This document shows, piece by piece, positions 24,975 to 34,544 of a DNA stretch of 49,871 nucleotides; positions within the stretch are counted from its first letter, which is position 1, and each line of letters starts with the position of its first letter. This stretch comes from Mesorhizobium sp. WSM3626. Its GTDB lineage: Bacteria; Pseudomonadota; Alphaproteobacteria; Rhizobiales; Rhizobiaceae. The stretch lies in contig NZ_AZUY01000043.1 of NCBI RefSeq assembly GCF_000513935.1, forward strand, positions 1 to 49,871, in the 5' to 3' direction. The notes below the pieces were generated by a model, which saw only the letters and a program-made list of their open reading frames with translations, was not told where the DNA came from and did not search any database. Made by a program: the position numbers and the translations under genes.

Positions 24975-26273
24975 CTATTCGGTTGCCGGATTTGGCGACC
25001 ATGGCACCGGCAACTCCGGTGGATTGACCGCTTCCGGCCTGGCGCTCGGGTTCGATTTCGATTCGTTTGAAGGCCGCCGTGCGCGGCCGATCGCGGCGCC
25101 AAGACCGAGCGAGGCGATCGCCACCAGCGGAATGCCGGCGATCCAGGGCAGGCGCGGCGCCAGTGCGTAAAGCGCCGTGCCAATGGAAGGGCCGAGCGAA
25201 TCCTTGAGGTCGACCGCCACCGACGAGGCCGCCATGTAGGAAGCCCGTCGTGCCTGAGGCGCCAGCGCATTGACGGCGGTCGGCACCAGCGGGCCGACCA
25301 GCATCTGGGCGATCGAGCACAGGCTGACCGCGCCGATCAGCGCCAACATTGCAGGCGAGGCGGCCAGCAGGGCGAAGGCGAGTATTGTTGCCAGGCCGGC
25401 ACCGACCGTCAGCCACAAGGCGGACCGTGCCTCGACCATACGGCTTACCAGCATCTGCAGGCCGACCGTCAACGCAGCCGCGTAGGCGAACAGCGCGCCG
25501 ACGCCGGATGGTGTCAGCGTGCCGGCGTCATGCGCATAGAGCGGGATAACAGCCTCGATCCAGTTGCCGGCGACCTCAAACAGGACGACCCAGAGCAGGA
25601 GCTTCGCCAACCGGCCATCGCGGAATGCCGGCAACAGCGCGGACAAGCCTTCTTCCTCTTCGTACTCTTCATCGTCGTCGCCGGTAGCGCGGCCGGCGCT
25701 GATCGTCTCGTCCAGGGCGAGCAGCATCACGATCCCGCCCAGCACAAGCATCGTGCCGCCGGCGAGAAACACGCTGCGCAGTGACATAAGCGCAAGCAAG
25801 GCACCACAGGCCGGCCCGAGTATCTGTCCCGCGCTCGAACTCACCCGTGCCATGCTGAACCAGCACGGATGCGCGGACGGCTCTGTCACATCGGCGATCG
25901 CGGTCAGTATTGTCGGGTGAAGCACCGATTCGCAGATGCCGGTCAAAAGCAGCACGAGTGCGGTGGCGACGACGCCGTGTACGAAGAACAGGGCCAGAAA
26001 GCCGGTACCGACGCCGAGCGACGAGGCAATCAGCACCGGCCGCCGGCCGATGCGGTCGGCGATGCCGCCGATGAGCGGCGCCGCCAGCAACTCGCCGCCG
26101 GCATAGCAGCCGAACAGCAGGCCGATCGCGCCGACAGGGATGCCGGCTTCGCTGCTTGCCCAGAGTGGAAAGAAAGGCACCAGCGCGCCGTCGGCGAAAC
26201 CGGCGCAGAAGAACAGGAAAAGTCCAAGCGTCGCCGGGCGCGGCAGCCCGCGCCAGGAGCGAATTGTGGTCAT
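24975..26273 (-). CDS. MFS transporter
   Basis: A 432-residue major-facilitator protein with 12 hydrophobic spans and a GGIADRIGRRPVL motif A (near residue 69), probably a drug or metabolite exporter. The central cytoplasmic loop carries an acidic run (DDDEEYEEEEG, near 200) and the C-terminal tail of about 40 residues is rich in Ser and Pro. It converges on the response regulator gene (23-base gap). Substrate unknown. It lies on the same strand as the broken methyltransferase, 119 bases downstream of it. Confidence 0.82.
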   Translation of the reverse strand: MTTIRSWRGLPRPATLGLFLFFCAGFADGALVPFFPLWASSEAGIPVGAIGLLFGCYAGGELLAAPLIGGIADRIGRRPVLIASSLGVGTGFLALFFVHGVVATALVLLLTGICESVLHPTILTAIADVTEPSAHPCWFSMARVSSSAGQILGPACGALLALMSLRSVFLAGGTMLVLGGIVMLLALDETISAGRATGDDDEEYEEEEGLSALLPAFRDGRLAKLLLWVVLFEVAGNWIEAVIPLYAHDAGTLTPSGVGALFAYAAALTVGLQMLVSRMVEARSALWLTVGAGLATILAFALLAASPAMLALIGAVSLCSIAQMLVGPLVPTAVNALAPQARRASYMAASSVAVDLKDSLGPSIGTALYALAPRLPWIAGIPLVAIASLGLGAAIGRARRPSNESKSNPSARPEAVNPPELPVPWSPNPATE

Positions 26274-26392
26274 GATGATGTCACCTACGCGTCGGAGGCC
26301 CGGAAGGGCCGGATTGCGCGTTGTCTGACGTTAACGCCTACGGCCGCTCGAGGAGCAGCATGCTGATCTGATCGTCGTCTATGCCGGAGTGT

Positions 26393-27048
26393 TCAGCCGA
26401 GCCGCATCGACAACTCCACCTCGTCGCCAAACGGCGTCGACATGTAGCCACCCGCCGGCGAGCGCACGCGCTCGAGATAGTCTGGGGCGAAATCGGCGTT
26501 GTCGGCAATGACCAAAGCACCGGGCCTCAACCGGCTCTCGATCAAACCAAGAATCTCCGGATAGAGCGCCTTGGCGCCGTCGAGCAGCAGCAGGTCGATC
26601 GTCTCGGGCAAGTCGGCGCTCAGCGTCTCCAGCGCGTCACCCTCGCGGATTTCGACCAGGTCGATGAGGCCGCCTTCCCTGAGATTGGCCTTGGCCCGCA
26701 TCACCTTGGCACTCTCGAACTCGGTCGTGATCAGACGGCGCCGCCATTGTCCCGCAGCGCGGCGGCGAGGTAGAGCGTCGAGATGCCGAACGAGGTGCCG
26801 AATTCGACGATGATGCGCGCGCCCGTGCTGCGCGCCAGCATGTAGAGCAATGTGCCGGTTTCCGGCGAAACCGCGAGCCAGAGATCCTTCATGCTGCCAT
26901 AGAACTCGCGATATTCGGTCTTGCTGTTGAGCAGGCGGGCCCGTTCTTCATGCGAATATCGCGCCATGGCCGGGCTTGTCGCGACTTTGGCTTCCTTGAA
27001 CAGGCGCGCGAGCAGGGGAGCCAGCGGGGTTCGGGTGAGCGTGGTCAT
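26393..27048 (-). pseudogene. O-methyltransferase broken by a single-base frameshift
   Basis: Two adjoining minus-strand frames are the halves of one class I SAM-dependent O-methyltransferase of about 218 residues. The first half (27048 to about 26731) starts MTTLTRTPL after a GGAG site and contains motif I, IIVEFGTSFGIST. It stops right after ALRDNGGAV. The expected continuation LITTEFESAKVMRAKANLREGG lies in the next frame and runs to the stop at 26393 with LLLLDGAKALYPEIL and VIADNADFAPDYL. The span of 656 bases is one short of a multiple of three. A missing C in GCCGTC-CTGATC (about 26733) would restore it. It is either a recent inactivation or a sequencing error. A TetR regulator is divergent from it and may control it. 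Confidence 0.8.
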
Positions 27049-27143
27049 GGCAGTTCTCCAGTCGGGAATGAATGCGTCGTTGTGTTGTCTCGAAAAATAC
27101 GAATAGTCCTTCAGGTTTCCAATTCGCATTCCCGGGTGCCTCC

Positions 27144-27779
27144 ATGATCCAACGCCCAACCCCTTCAATTTCCACCCGAAAACAGCCTAAGCAGGCGCGC
27201 GCCACGGAACTCGTCGCGGCGATTTTAGAGGCTGCTGTTCAGGTTCTGGCGAGTGAAGGCGCACGGCGTTTCACCACCACGCGCGTGGCGGAAAAGGCCG
27301 GCGTCAGCGTCGGCTCGCTCTACCAGTACTTCCCCAACAAGACGGCTCTGCTGTTCCGGCTGCAGAGCGATGAATGGCGGCAGACGACGGAGCTCTTGTG
27401 CGGCATCCTGGAGAACGCCGAAAGTCCGCCGCTTGAGCGGACGCGCACCCTGGTGCACGCCTTCATCCGTTCGGAATGCGAGGAGGCGGCGGTGCGCGGG
27501 GCCCTGAACGATGCCGCTCCGCTCTACCGGGACGCGCCTGAGGCCGACGAATCGAGGGCCGTGGCCAATCGCGCCGTCCAGTCATTCATGCGCGAGACGC
27601 TGCCCGATGCGCCCGATGCCGTGTGCGTCATGGCCGGCGACCTGATCCGAACGACGCTGAGCTCGGTGGGGGCGGAGTTTTCGGAAAAGCCGCGAACATC
27701 GGCGGAAATCGAAGCCTATTCCGACGCACTCGCCGACATGTTCTGCGCCTATCTCAAAAGCCTGGGGCACCAGGCCTGA
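27144..27779 (+). CDS. TetR-family transcriptional regulator
   Basis: A 211-residue repressor-type regulator. The N-terminal helix-turn-helix (about 15-60) shows AILEAAVQVLASEGARRFTT and the classic EKAGVSVGSLYQYFPNK. The C-terminal ligand domain is of the AefR/YsnI-like style. It is divergent from the broken O-methyltransferase gene with 95 bases between, where an 8-bp inverted repeat CGGGAATG/CATTCCCG (27063-27134) occurs. That could be its operator, but the 56-base spacing is long. The ATG at 27144 starts the conserved part. Confidence 0.85.
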   Translation: MIQRPTPSISTRKQPKQARATELVAAILEAAVQVLASEGARRFTTTRVAEKAGVSVGSLYQYFPNKTALLFRLQSDEWRQTTELLCGILENAESPPLERTRTLVHAFIRSECEEAAVRGALNDAAPLYRDAPEADESRAVANRAVQSFMRETLPDAPDAVCVMAGDLIRTTLSSVGAEFSEKPRTSAEIEAYSDALADMFCAYLKSLGHQA

Positions 27780-27795
27780 TCCAGGCGCATCGACG

Positions 27796-30700
27796 TCACT
27801 CCGCCGCCCGTACCATCGGCCTGAACCTGGCCATCATCGAACGCAGGACCGCCGGCTTCAGCGGCTTGTTGATCATCGGGATGTCGAGGCCTGCCGCGGC
27901 TGCTCGCACCTCGTTGGAGCGGTCGGCCGTGACCAGCACGGCCGGCAGGTCGTCACCATGCGTCGCCCGCAGCCGGACGATAATGTCGAGACCGGTTTCG
28001 CGGTCGAGATGGTAGTCGGCAAGCACGATGTCGGGACGTTGGACCGCGACCCTGTCGAGATCCCCCGAGCCGGTCACCGTGGCGACATTGCAGCCCCAGC
28101 CTTCGAGCAGCAGCCGCATGCCTTCGAGGATACGGATGTCATTGTCGATGCACAGCACATGCAGCCCGGACAGCGAAGCCGCCGCGCGGGCCGGCGCCCT
28201 GGTCTCGACCTCGCGTCGCGGCTCCTGCGCGGCCGCCACCGGCAGGATGACGGAAAAGCGCGTGCCCTTGCCGGGGTTGGAGAAGATGCGGATCTCGAGC
28301 CGCAACACCCTGGCGATGCGGTCGACGATGGAGAGGCCGAGACCAAGACCTTCGGCTTCGCGTGCGCCTTCGTCCAGCCGGGTGAACTCGTGGAAAACAG
28401 TGTTGAGCTTGTCACCTGCGATGCCGATACCGGTATCGATCACCTGGATCTCGGCCAGATCGCCACGGCGCCGCACACCGACAAGGATGCGGCCCTGGCG
28501 GGTGTATTTGATGGCGTTGGAGACAAGATTCTGGATCAGGCGGCGCAACAGGTTACGGTCTGTCATCACCGTCAGCGACGACGGCATGATCGTCAGGCCA
28601 AGCTTTTTCTCCGCGGCCAATGGCCGAAAATCATTTCCGATCTGGCGCAGCAAGCCATCAAGGGTGAAGGCGGTGTCGTCAGGTTTCATGGCGCCGGCAT
28701 CGAGGCGCGAAATGTCGAGCACGGCGCCGAGAATGGTCTCGACCGATTCCAGCGAGGATTCGATGTTGATGGCCGCCTTGCCTGCTGGACCCTTGCCGGC
28801 CTTCTCGATCAGCGAGGAACAGTAGAGCCGGGCGGCATTCAAGGGTTGCAGGATGTCGTGACCGGCGGCGGCAAGGAAGCGTGTCTTCCCGAGATTGGCC
28901 TCCTCTGCGAGCATCTGTGCCTGTGCCAGTTCCTCGTTGACCCGGGTCAATTCCTCGTTGACCCTGGTCAGTTCGACGGTGCGGGTCTTGACGCGCTGCT
29001 CCAGCGATTCATTGGCGCGCTTCAACGCCAGGTCCTGCTCGACGCGCCCCGAGATGTCGGCATAGGTGGCGACAATGCCGCCGTCGGGCATCGGATTGGA
29101 GCGCAGTTCCACGATGCGGCCGCTGGTCTTCAACTCCATCTGCCACGGGCTGACGAAGCTGGTCAGCCGGTTGAGCATCGTCACGCGCTGGTCGGCGGGA
29201 ATGTCGCCGCGCTCGGCCAGATGGCGAAGGATCTGGTCGAGCGAAACGCCGACCTGGCCCATCTCGTCGGGCAGGTCGAACAGCGCCCGGTACTGGCGGT
29301 TCCAGCAGATCAGCCGGAAATCGCGGTCGAAGACGGTGATGCCTTGCTCCATCTGGTCGAGCGCGATCTGCAGCAGGTCGCGGTTGTGCTGCAGCGCTTC
29401 CGTGGCGTCGTCGAGCAGGCGGAAGGCGTCGCGGGATTCTCGGTCGTGGCGGCGAAACAGCAGCGACAGGATCAGACGCGCCGAGGAAGAGCCGACGGCG
29501 CTTGCCAACAGCTGCTCGGAAAAGCGGATGACGTCCATGCTGGCCTGCTCGTTGCCATGCAGCGAGGTGCCGTTGCTCTTCTCGAAGGATTGAAAGGACC
29601 GCTCGGTGCGTTCGACACCGAGATAACGTGCGATCGTATCCTTGAGGTCGTTGACGGTGATGGCGGTACGGAAGCGGCGCAGGCTCGGCATCGGGCCGGC
29701 CTCGCGCGGCACGAAGATCGATGCCTGGATGCGCTCCAGCGGCACCGACGCGCGCGACAGCGACCCGAAGACGAAGAACAGCGCATTGACCGACAGGCTC
29801 CACAGCACGCCGTGGTTCAGCGGTTCGGCGACGGTGCCGAACAGTGCGTGCGGCCGCAACGCCTCGAAGCCGAACAGTCCATGCACGATGATGCCGGCAT
29901 CTTGCGCGACGAGCGACGGCACCAGCAGGGTGTAGCCCCAGACCAGGATGCCGGCGACCATGCCGAGTGCCGCGCCCCGGCCGTTGGCGCCGCGCCAGAT
30001 CAATCCGCCGATCAGGGCCGGCGCGAATTGCCCGATCGCCGCGAAGGACATCAGGCCGATCGACGACAGCCGGGCGCTGTTGGTGCTCTCGCGATAGTAG
30101 AGAAAGGCGATGAACAGAAGGATGAAGATCGCTCCACGCCGCACATTGAGGATGAGCGTCGACCAATCCTCGTTCTCGGAGGTGGTCGTGCGTAACAGCC
30201 GGCGCACGAACAGCGGGATGATCAGGTCGTTGGAGATCATGATCGACAGCGCCACGCTCTCGACGATGACCATGGCGGTTGCCGCCGACAGGCCGCCGAT
30301 GAAGGCGGCCATGGCCAGGAAATCGTGGCCGCTGAACAGCGGCAGCGACAGCACATAAAGATCGCTGCTCGTCCTTGTGCCGACCAGCGTCAGGCCGGCA
30401 AAGGCGATCGGCAGCACGAACAGGTTGATCGCCACCAGGTAGAGCGGGAACACCCATGTCGCGGTGCGCAGTTCGGCCTCGCTGCGGTTCTCGACGATGG
30501 TGACGTAGAACTGCCGCGGCAAGAGGATGATGGCGAAACCGCTGAGACATGTCAGCACCAGCCAGGTGGCGAGCGACGTCGAATAGCCCATTGCCTGCCG
30601 CACCTGACCATTCTCGGCCAGCCGGTCGAACATGTCGCCGGGGCCGCCGAAGATCAGGAAGATGACCATCAGGCCGATGGCCAGGAAGGCGGCAAGCTTG

Positions 30701-31305
30701 ACCACGGTCTCGACCGCCACAGCCAGCACCAGCCCGTCCTGGTGTTCGGTGGCGTCGGCATGGCGTGTGCCGAACAGGACCGCGAACAGGGCAAGCAGCA
30801 TGGCGACGACCAGCGAGATGTCGCTGACGAAGGGATCGAACGAGGGTGGCGAGCCCGTATAGTGCTCGACCATCAGGCTGACCGAGCCGGAGATCGCCTT
30901 CAATTGCAGCGCGATATAGGGCACGGCGCCGATCGTGGCGATCAGCGTGGCGATCGCGGCCACGGTGAAACTCTTGCCGTAACGCGCGCCGAGGAAGTCG
31001 GCGACCGAGGTGATCTTCTCGGTCTTGGCAAGCCGCACGATGCGGTTGAGCAAGGGAAAGCCGAACACGAACACCAGCACCGGGCCGGTATAGATGCCGA
31101 GGAATTCGAGGCCGCGTTCCGAGGAAAGGCCGACCGAGCCGAAGAAGGTCCAGGACGTGCAGTAAATGGCAAGGCTGAGCGCATAGATGAAGGGCCGCGC
31201 CCGACCGGGGCCTGACAAGGCCGAGCGGCGGTCGCCCAGGCTGGCGATGGCGAACAGCAGCGTCACATAGGCGATCGCGATGATGACGATGAACAAGCCC
31301 TGCAC
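27796..31305 (-). CDS. SSS-transporter-fused hybrid histidine kinase, CrbS/MxtR-like
   Basis: An 1169-residue membrane sensor. Residues 1-500 form a sodium/solute-symporter-like domain of about 13 spans (SLGDRRS near 20, SWTFFGSVGLSSERG, FIGGLSAATAMVIVES). Then follow a linker, a PAS domain (QMEQGITVFDRDFRLICWN, about 635-750), a coiled coil with duplicated LTRVNEE heptads, HisKA (AAGHDILQPLNAAR, about 815), HATPase (NLVSNAIKYT, DTGIGI, GLGLGLSIVDR) and a C-terminal receiver (LCIDNDIRI, VLADYHLD, NKPLKP; about 1045-1160). The GTG at 31305 is preferred (GGAGG 11 bases upstream), starting MQGLFIVIIAIAY. CbrA, CrbS and MxtR share this layout and govern carbon or acetate use with a partner regulator. 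Confidence 0.88.
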   Translation of the reverse strand: MQGLFIVIIAIAYVTLLFAIASLGDRRSALSGPGRARPFIYALSLAIYCTSWTFFGSVGLSSERGLEFLGIYTGPVLVFVFGFPLLNRIVRLAKTEKITSVADFLGARYGKSFTVAAIATLIATIGAVPYIALQLKAISGSVSLMVEHYTGSPPSFDPFVSDISLVVAMLLALFAVLFGTRHADATEHQDGLVLAVAVETVVKLAAFLAIGLMVIFLIFGGPGDMFDRLAENGQVRQAMGYSTSLATWLVLTCLSGFAIILLPRQFYVTIVENRSEAELRTATWVFPLYLVAINLFVLPIAFAGLTLVGTRTSSDLYVLSLPLFSGHDFLAMAAFIGGLSAATAMVIVESVALSIMISNDLIIPLFVRRLLRTTTSENEDWSTLILNVRRGAIFILLFIAFLYYRESTNSARLSSIGLMSFAAIGQFAPALIGGLIWRGANGRGAALGMVAGILVWGYTLLVPSLVAQDAGIIVHGLFGFEALRPHALFGTVAEPLNHGVLWSLSVNALFFVFGSLSRASVPLERIQASIFVPREAGPMPSLRRFRTAITVNDLKDTIARYLGVERTERSFQSFEKSNGTSLHGNEQASMDVIRFSEQLLASAVGSSSARLILSLLFRRHDRESRDAFRLLDDATEALQHNRDLLQIALDQMEQGITVFDRDFRLICWNRQYRALFDLPDEMGQVGVSLDQILRHLAERGDIPADQRVTMLNRLTSFVSPWQMELKTSGRIVELRSNPMPDGGIVATYADISGRVEQDLALKRANESLEQRVKTRTVELTRVNEELTRVNEELAQAQMLAEEANLGKTRFLAAAGHDILQPLNAARLYCSSLIEKAGKGPAGKAAINIESSLESVETILGAVLDISRLDAGAMKPDDTAFTLDGLLRQIGNDFRPLAAEKKLGLTIMPSSLTVMTDRNLLRRLIQNLVSNAIKYTRQGRILVGVRRRGDLAEIQVIDTGIGIAGDKLNTVFHEFTRLDEGAREAEGLGLGLSIVDRIARVLRLEIRIFSNPGKGTRFSVILPVAAAQEPRREVETRAPARAAASLSGLHVLCIDNDIRILEGMRLLLEGWGCNVATVTGSGDLDRVAVQRPDIVLADYHLDRETGLDIIVRLRATHGDDLPAVLVTADRSNEVRAAAAGLDIPMINKPLKPAVLRSMMARFRPMVRAAE

Positions 31306-31554
31306 GCCGGCAAGATCCTCCCTGTGCCGATTTTCACCTGGCCGGGTCAGACGCAATCACAGCTTGGGCGCCAAGTCCATCGCGGCTTTCGGCGCATGCG
31401 GGCGATGATTTCCGGCGGCTGCCCCAAGGTAAGGAGAAAGCGGCTGTTTTCTTTTTTAGCCGATGGTGCAACCCAAGGTTTTTGTTATGGTGTCGCCGGG
31501 TCGGTGCCGCGGGGACGGGACGGCTGCGCGGCCCGCCATGACAAGGAGGGTCGA

Positions 31555-31977
31555 ATGCTGAAAGAATTCCAGGAATTCATTTCCAAGGGCAATGTGATGG
31601 ACTTGGCCGTCGGCGTCATCATCGGCGCTGCCTTCGGCAAGATTGTCGATTCGCTGGTCAACGACATTATCATGCCGATCGTCGGAGCCATCTTCGGCGG
31701 GTTGGACTTCAACAATTACTTCTTTGGGCTTTCCTCGGCCGTCAACGCCACCTCATTGGCGGACGCCAAAAAGCAAGGCGCCGTTTTTGCCTATGGCAGC
31801 TTCATCACCGTGGTGCTGAACTTCCTCATCCTCGCCTTCATCATCTTCCTCATGGTCAAGGCCGTGAACAACATGCGCAGGCGCCTGGAAAAGGAAAAGC
31901 CCGCCGCAGCGGCAGCTCCTCCGCCGGCCGATGTACAGCTTTTGACCGAAATCCGCGATCTGCTGGCCAGGCGGTAG
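31555..31977 (+). CDS. mscL: large-conductance mechanosensitive channel MscL
   Basis: A 140-residue channel that opens under membrane tension to release solutes in osmotic downshock. It has the N-terminal amphipathic helix MLKEFQEFISKGNVMDLAVGVIIGAAFGKIV-like sequence leading into span 1 (about 15-43), a periplasmic loop, span 2 (about 77-102) and the cytoplasmic helix RRRLEKEKPAAAAAPPPAD ending in LLTEIRDLLARR. AAGGAGG stands five bases before the ATG. It is monocistronic with a clear terminator. Confidence 0.95.
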   Translation: MLKEFQEFISKGNVMDLAVGVIIGAAFGKIVDSLVNDIIMPIVGAIFGGLDFNNYFFGLSSAVNATSLADAKKQGAVFAYGSFITVVLNFLILAFIIFLMVKAVNNMRRRLEKEKPAAAAAPPPADVQLLTEIRDLLARR

Positions 31978-31999
31978 ACGGATAGAGTTCTTCTGGACC

Positions 32000-32036
32000 A
32001 AAACCCCGGTCGTTCGCGGCCGGGGTTTTCTGTTTT
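32000..32036 (+). terminator. intrinsic terminator of mscL
   Basis: A perfect 10-bp stem AAAACCCCGG/CCGGGGTTTT encloses a 10-base loop and is followed by CTGTTTT, 22 bases past the mscL stop. This is a convincing terminator. Confidence 0.85.
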
Positions 32037-32086
32037 CGTATCTGGTAAGCAGCGCTTACGAACGCCCGAGACAACGGACCTGCCCA

Positions 32087-33253
32087 ATGACCCTGATCCA
32101 GACCCTGCGCCCCGAGGCCCTGGCCGCGCCTGAAAGTGGTATCGTCGCCGTCGTCAACTACGGCAGATTGCGCGAGGGCCTGATCCCGCTCTGGGCCGGC
32201 GAGGGCGACCTGCCGACGCCTGCCTTCATCACCGATGCCGCGTCGAAGGCGCTGGCCGGCGGCGAGACGTTCTACACCTGGCAGAGGGGCATCCCCGATC
32301 TCAGGCAAGCGCTGGCCCGCTACTATTCCAGGCATTTCGCCAAGACCTTCCCCGAGGAGCAATTCATCGTCACCGGCTCAGGCATGCATGCCATCCAGCT
32401 GGCGCTCGATGCGCTTGCGGGAGCTGGCGACGAAGTGATCTACCTGTCGCCCGCCTGGCCGAATTTCGACGCCGCCGCCGCGATCGCGGGTGCCGTGCCG
32501 GTGCCGGTCACGCTCGACCATTCCGGAAATGGCTGGTCCTGCGACGTCGAGAAGATCGCGGCGGCGGTCACGCCGCGCACGAAGGCGCTGTTCATCAACA
32601 CGCCGTCCAATCCGACCGGCTGGACCGCCGACCATGAGGCCCTGTGGGCGATCCTCGATCTCGCCCGCGCCAGGGGTCTGTGGATCATCGCCGACGAGAT
32701 CTATTCGCTGTTCCACTATGGTCATGGCCGCGCGCCATCCTTCCTCGACATCGCGGAGGCGGAAGACCGCATCCTGTTCGTCAACAGTTTTTCCAAGAAC
32801 TGGGCCATGACCGGCTGGCGCGTCGGCTGGATCAAGACCCATCCAAGCCTGCAGCAGGTGTTCGAAAACCTGATCCAGTATTCGAACTCGGGTGTCGCCC
32901 AGTTCATGCAGCGCGGCGGGGTCGCGGCGCTCGACGAGGGCGATGCCTTCGTCGCCGAACAGGTGGAGCGGGCGAGGAAAGCCCGCGACCTGGTCTGCGG
33001 CATTCTCGGCGAAACCGGCAAGGCGCGCTTCACCGTGCCGCAGGGCGCCTTCTACCTGTTCTTCACCGTCGATGGCATCACGGATTCGCGGGCAGCCGCT
33101 TTCGAAATCGTCGACAAGGCCAATGTCGGCCTGGCGCCCGGCACCGCCTTCGGCCCCGGTGGCGAAGCGTTCCTGCGGCTGTGCTTCCACCGCCGCCTCG
33201 ACCAGCTCGAGGAAGCGGCAAACCGGCTGGCAAGCTGGATGAACACTGTTTGA
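32087..33253 (+). CDS. class I/II PLP-dependent aminotransferase
   Basis: A 388-residue fold-type I aminotransferase of the aspartate aminotransferase superfamily. It has TGSGMHAIQLAL (cofactor phosphate site, near 96), NTPSNPTGW (near 171), IADEIYSLF with the PLP-ring Asp (near 203), SFSKNWAMTGWRVGW with the PLP lysine at about 237, and a C-terminal substrate-carboxylate Arg in FLRLCFHRR. The amino-acid substrate cannot be told. It stands between the mscL terminator and the convergent hemA (13 bases between stops). Confidence 0.85.
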   Translation: MTLIQTLRPEALAAPESGIVAVVNYGRLREGLIPLWAGEGDLPTPAFITDAASKALAGGETFYTWQRGIPDLRQALARYYSRHFAKTFPEEQFIVTGSGMHAIQLALDALAGAGDEVIYLSPAWPNFDAAAAIAGAVPVPVTLDHSGNGWSCDVEKIAAAVTPRTKALFINTPSNPTGWTADHEALWAILDLARARGLWIIADEIYSLFHYGHGRAPSFLDIAEAEDRILFVNSFSKNWAMTGWRVGWIKTHPSLQQVFENLIQYSNSGVAQFMQRGGVAALDEGDAFVAEQVERARKARDLVCGILGETGKARFTVPQGAFYLFFTVDGITDSRAAAFEIVDKANVGLAPGTAFGPGGEAFLRLCFHRRLDQLEEAANRLASWMNTV

Positions 33254-33266
33254 ACAGGTGGCGGCC

Positions 33267-34544
33267 TCAGCCGCCCGACTTGGGCACCAGCAATGGGATG
33301 ATGCGGTCGCTCTTGGCCACTGAAGGCCGTCCGGCCGAGCCATAGGGAATGCCGAGTGCATCCCAGGTTTCGACCAGCGCGTCCTGCAGTTCGGCGATCA
33401 GCGCGTCGGAATGGAACGGCGTCGGCGTGATGCGCAGCCGCTCGGTGCCACGCGGCACGGTCGGGTAGTTGATCGGCTGGATGTAGATGCCGTGAACACC
33501 GAGCAGGCGGTCGCTGGCCATCTTGCAGAGCTCCGGATCACCGACCAGCAGCGGCACGATGTGGGTTGGCGACTCCATCACCGGCAGGCCGGCGGCGGAC
33601 AGGATCTGCTTGGTTCGGCTCGCCTGCTGCTGCTGGGCATCGCGCTCGGCCTGCGAGCGCTTGAGATGACGGATCGATGTTGTGGCCGCGGCGGCGATCG
33701 CCGGCGGCAGCGCCGTGGTGAAGATGAAGCCCGGCGCATAGGAGCGCACCGCGTCGATGACGGCGCTGGTGCCGGTGATGTAGCCGCCCAGCGTGCCGAA
33801 CGCCTTGGCGAGCGTGCCTTCGATGATGTCGATGCGGTCGGCCAGGCCTTCGCGCTCGGTGATGCCGCCGCCGCGCGGCCCGTACATGCCCACCGCATGG
33901 ACCTCGTCGATATAGGTCATGGCGTTGTAGCGCTCGGCGAGCTCGACGATCTCTTTGATCGGCGCGATGTCGCCATCCATCGAGTAGACGCTTTCAAAGA
34001 CGATCAGCTTGGCGCGTTCGCGGCCTGCCGTCTGCAAAAGGCTTTCCAGATGCGCGACGTCATTGTGGCGGAAGATCTTTTTCTCGGCGCCCGAGCGCCG
34101 CACGCCTTCGATCATCGAGGCATGGTTCAGCTCGTCCGAGATGATCAGACAATTGGGCAAAAGCCGTGCGATGGTCGAGATCGAGGCTTCGTTGGAGACA
34201 AAGCCGGAGGTGAAGACGAGAGCCGCTTCCTTGCCGTGCAGGTCGGCAAGCTCATGCTCGAGTTCGACCAGCGGGTTGGACGTGCCGGAGATGTTTCGGG
34301 TGCCGCCGGCGCCGGAGCCCATCTTGCCTGCCGTGTTCTGGAACGCGGCGATCACGTCCGCGTGTTGGCCCATGCCGAGATAGTCGTTGGAGCACCAGAC
34401 GGTGATTTCCTCGGCGCGGCCGTTGGCACGCCAGATGGCGCGCGGGAACTTGCCCGCGATGCGCTCGAGGTCGGCGAAGACGCGGTAGCGACGCTCGGCA
34501 TGGAGCTGGTCGATCGCCTCCTCGAAGAAACGCTGGTAATTCAT
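33267..34544 (-). CDS. hemA: 5-aminolevulinate synthase
   Basis: Condenses glycine and succinyl-CoA to 5-aminolevulinate, the first and controlling step of heme synthesis in alphaproteobacteria (Shemin route). The 425-residue length is normal for the bacterial enzyme. Visible are NDYLGMGQH (near 53), GSGAGGTRNISGT (near 76), YIDEVHAVGMYGPRG with the PLP Asp (near 211) and EGTLAKAFGTLGGY with the PLP lysine at about 247. The ATG at 34544 follows TTGGGAAG and starts the conserved MNYQRFFEEAI; the longer frame is not conserved. It is divergent from galE. I looked for a FixK/FNR box upstream and found none convincing. Confidence 0.95.
   Translation of the reverse strand: MNYQRFFEEAIDQLHAERRYRVFADLERIAGKFPRAIWRANGRAEEITVWCSNDYLGMGQHADVIAAFQNTAGKMGSGAGGTRNISGTSNPLVELEHELADLHGKEAALVFTSGFVSNEASISTIARLLPNCLIISDELNHASMIEGVRRSGAEKKIFRHNDVAHLESLLQTAGRERAKLIVFESVYSMDGDIAPIKEIVELAERYNAMTYIDEVHAVGMYGPRGGGITEREGLADRIDIIEGTLAKAFGTLGGYITGTSAVIDAVRSYAPGFIFTTALPPAIAAAATTSIRHLKRSQAERDAQQQQASRTKQILSAAGLPVMESPTHIVPLLVGDPELCKMASDRLLGVHGIYIQPINYPTVPRGTERLRITPTPFHSDALIAELQDALVETWDALGIPYGSAGRPSVAKSDRIIPLLVPKSGG

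Noticed and set aside
27958..30195. A 745-codon open frame on the plus strand opposite the hybrid kinase
   Set aside because: Antisense to a recognisable kinase with all its motifs; rich in Asp, Gln, Arg and His as expected of shadow frames.
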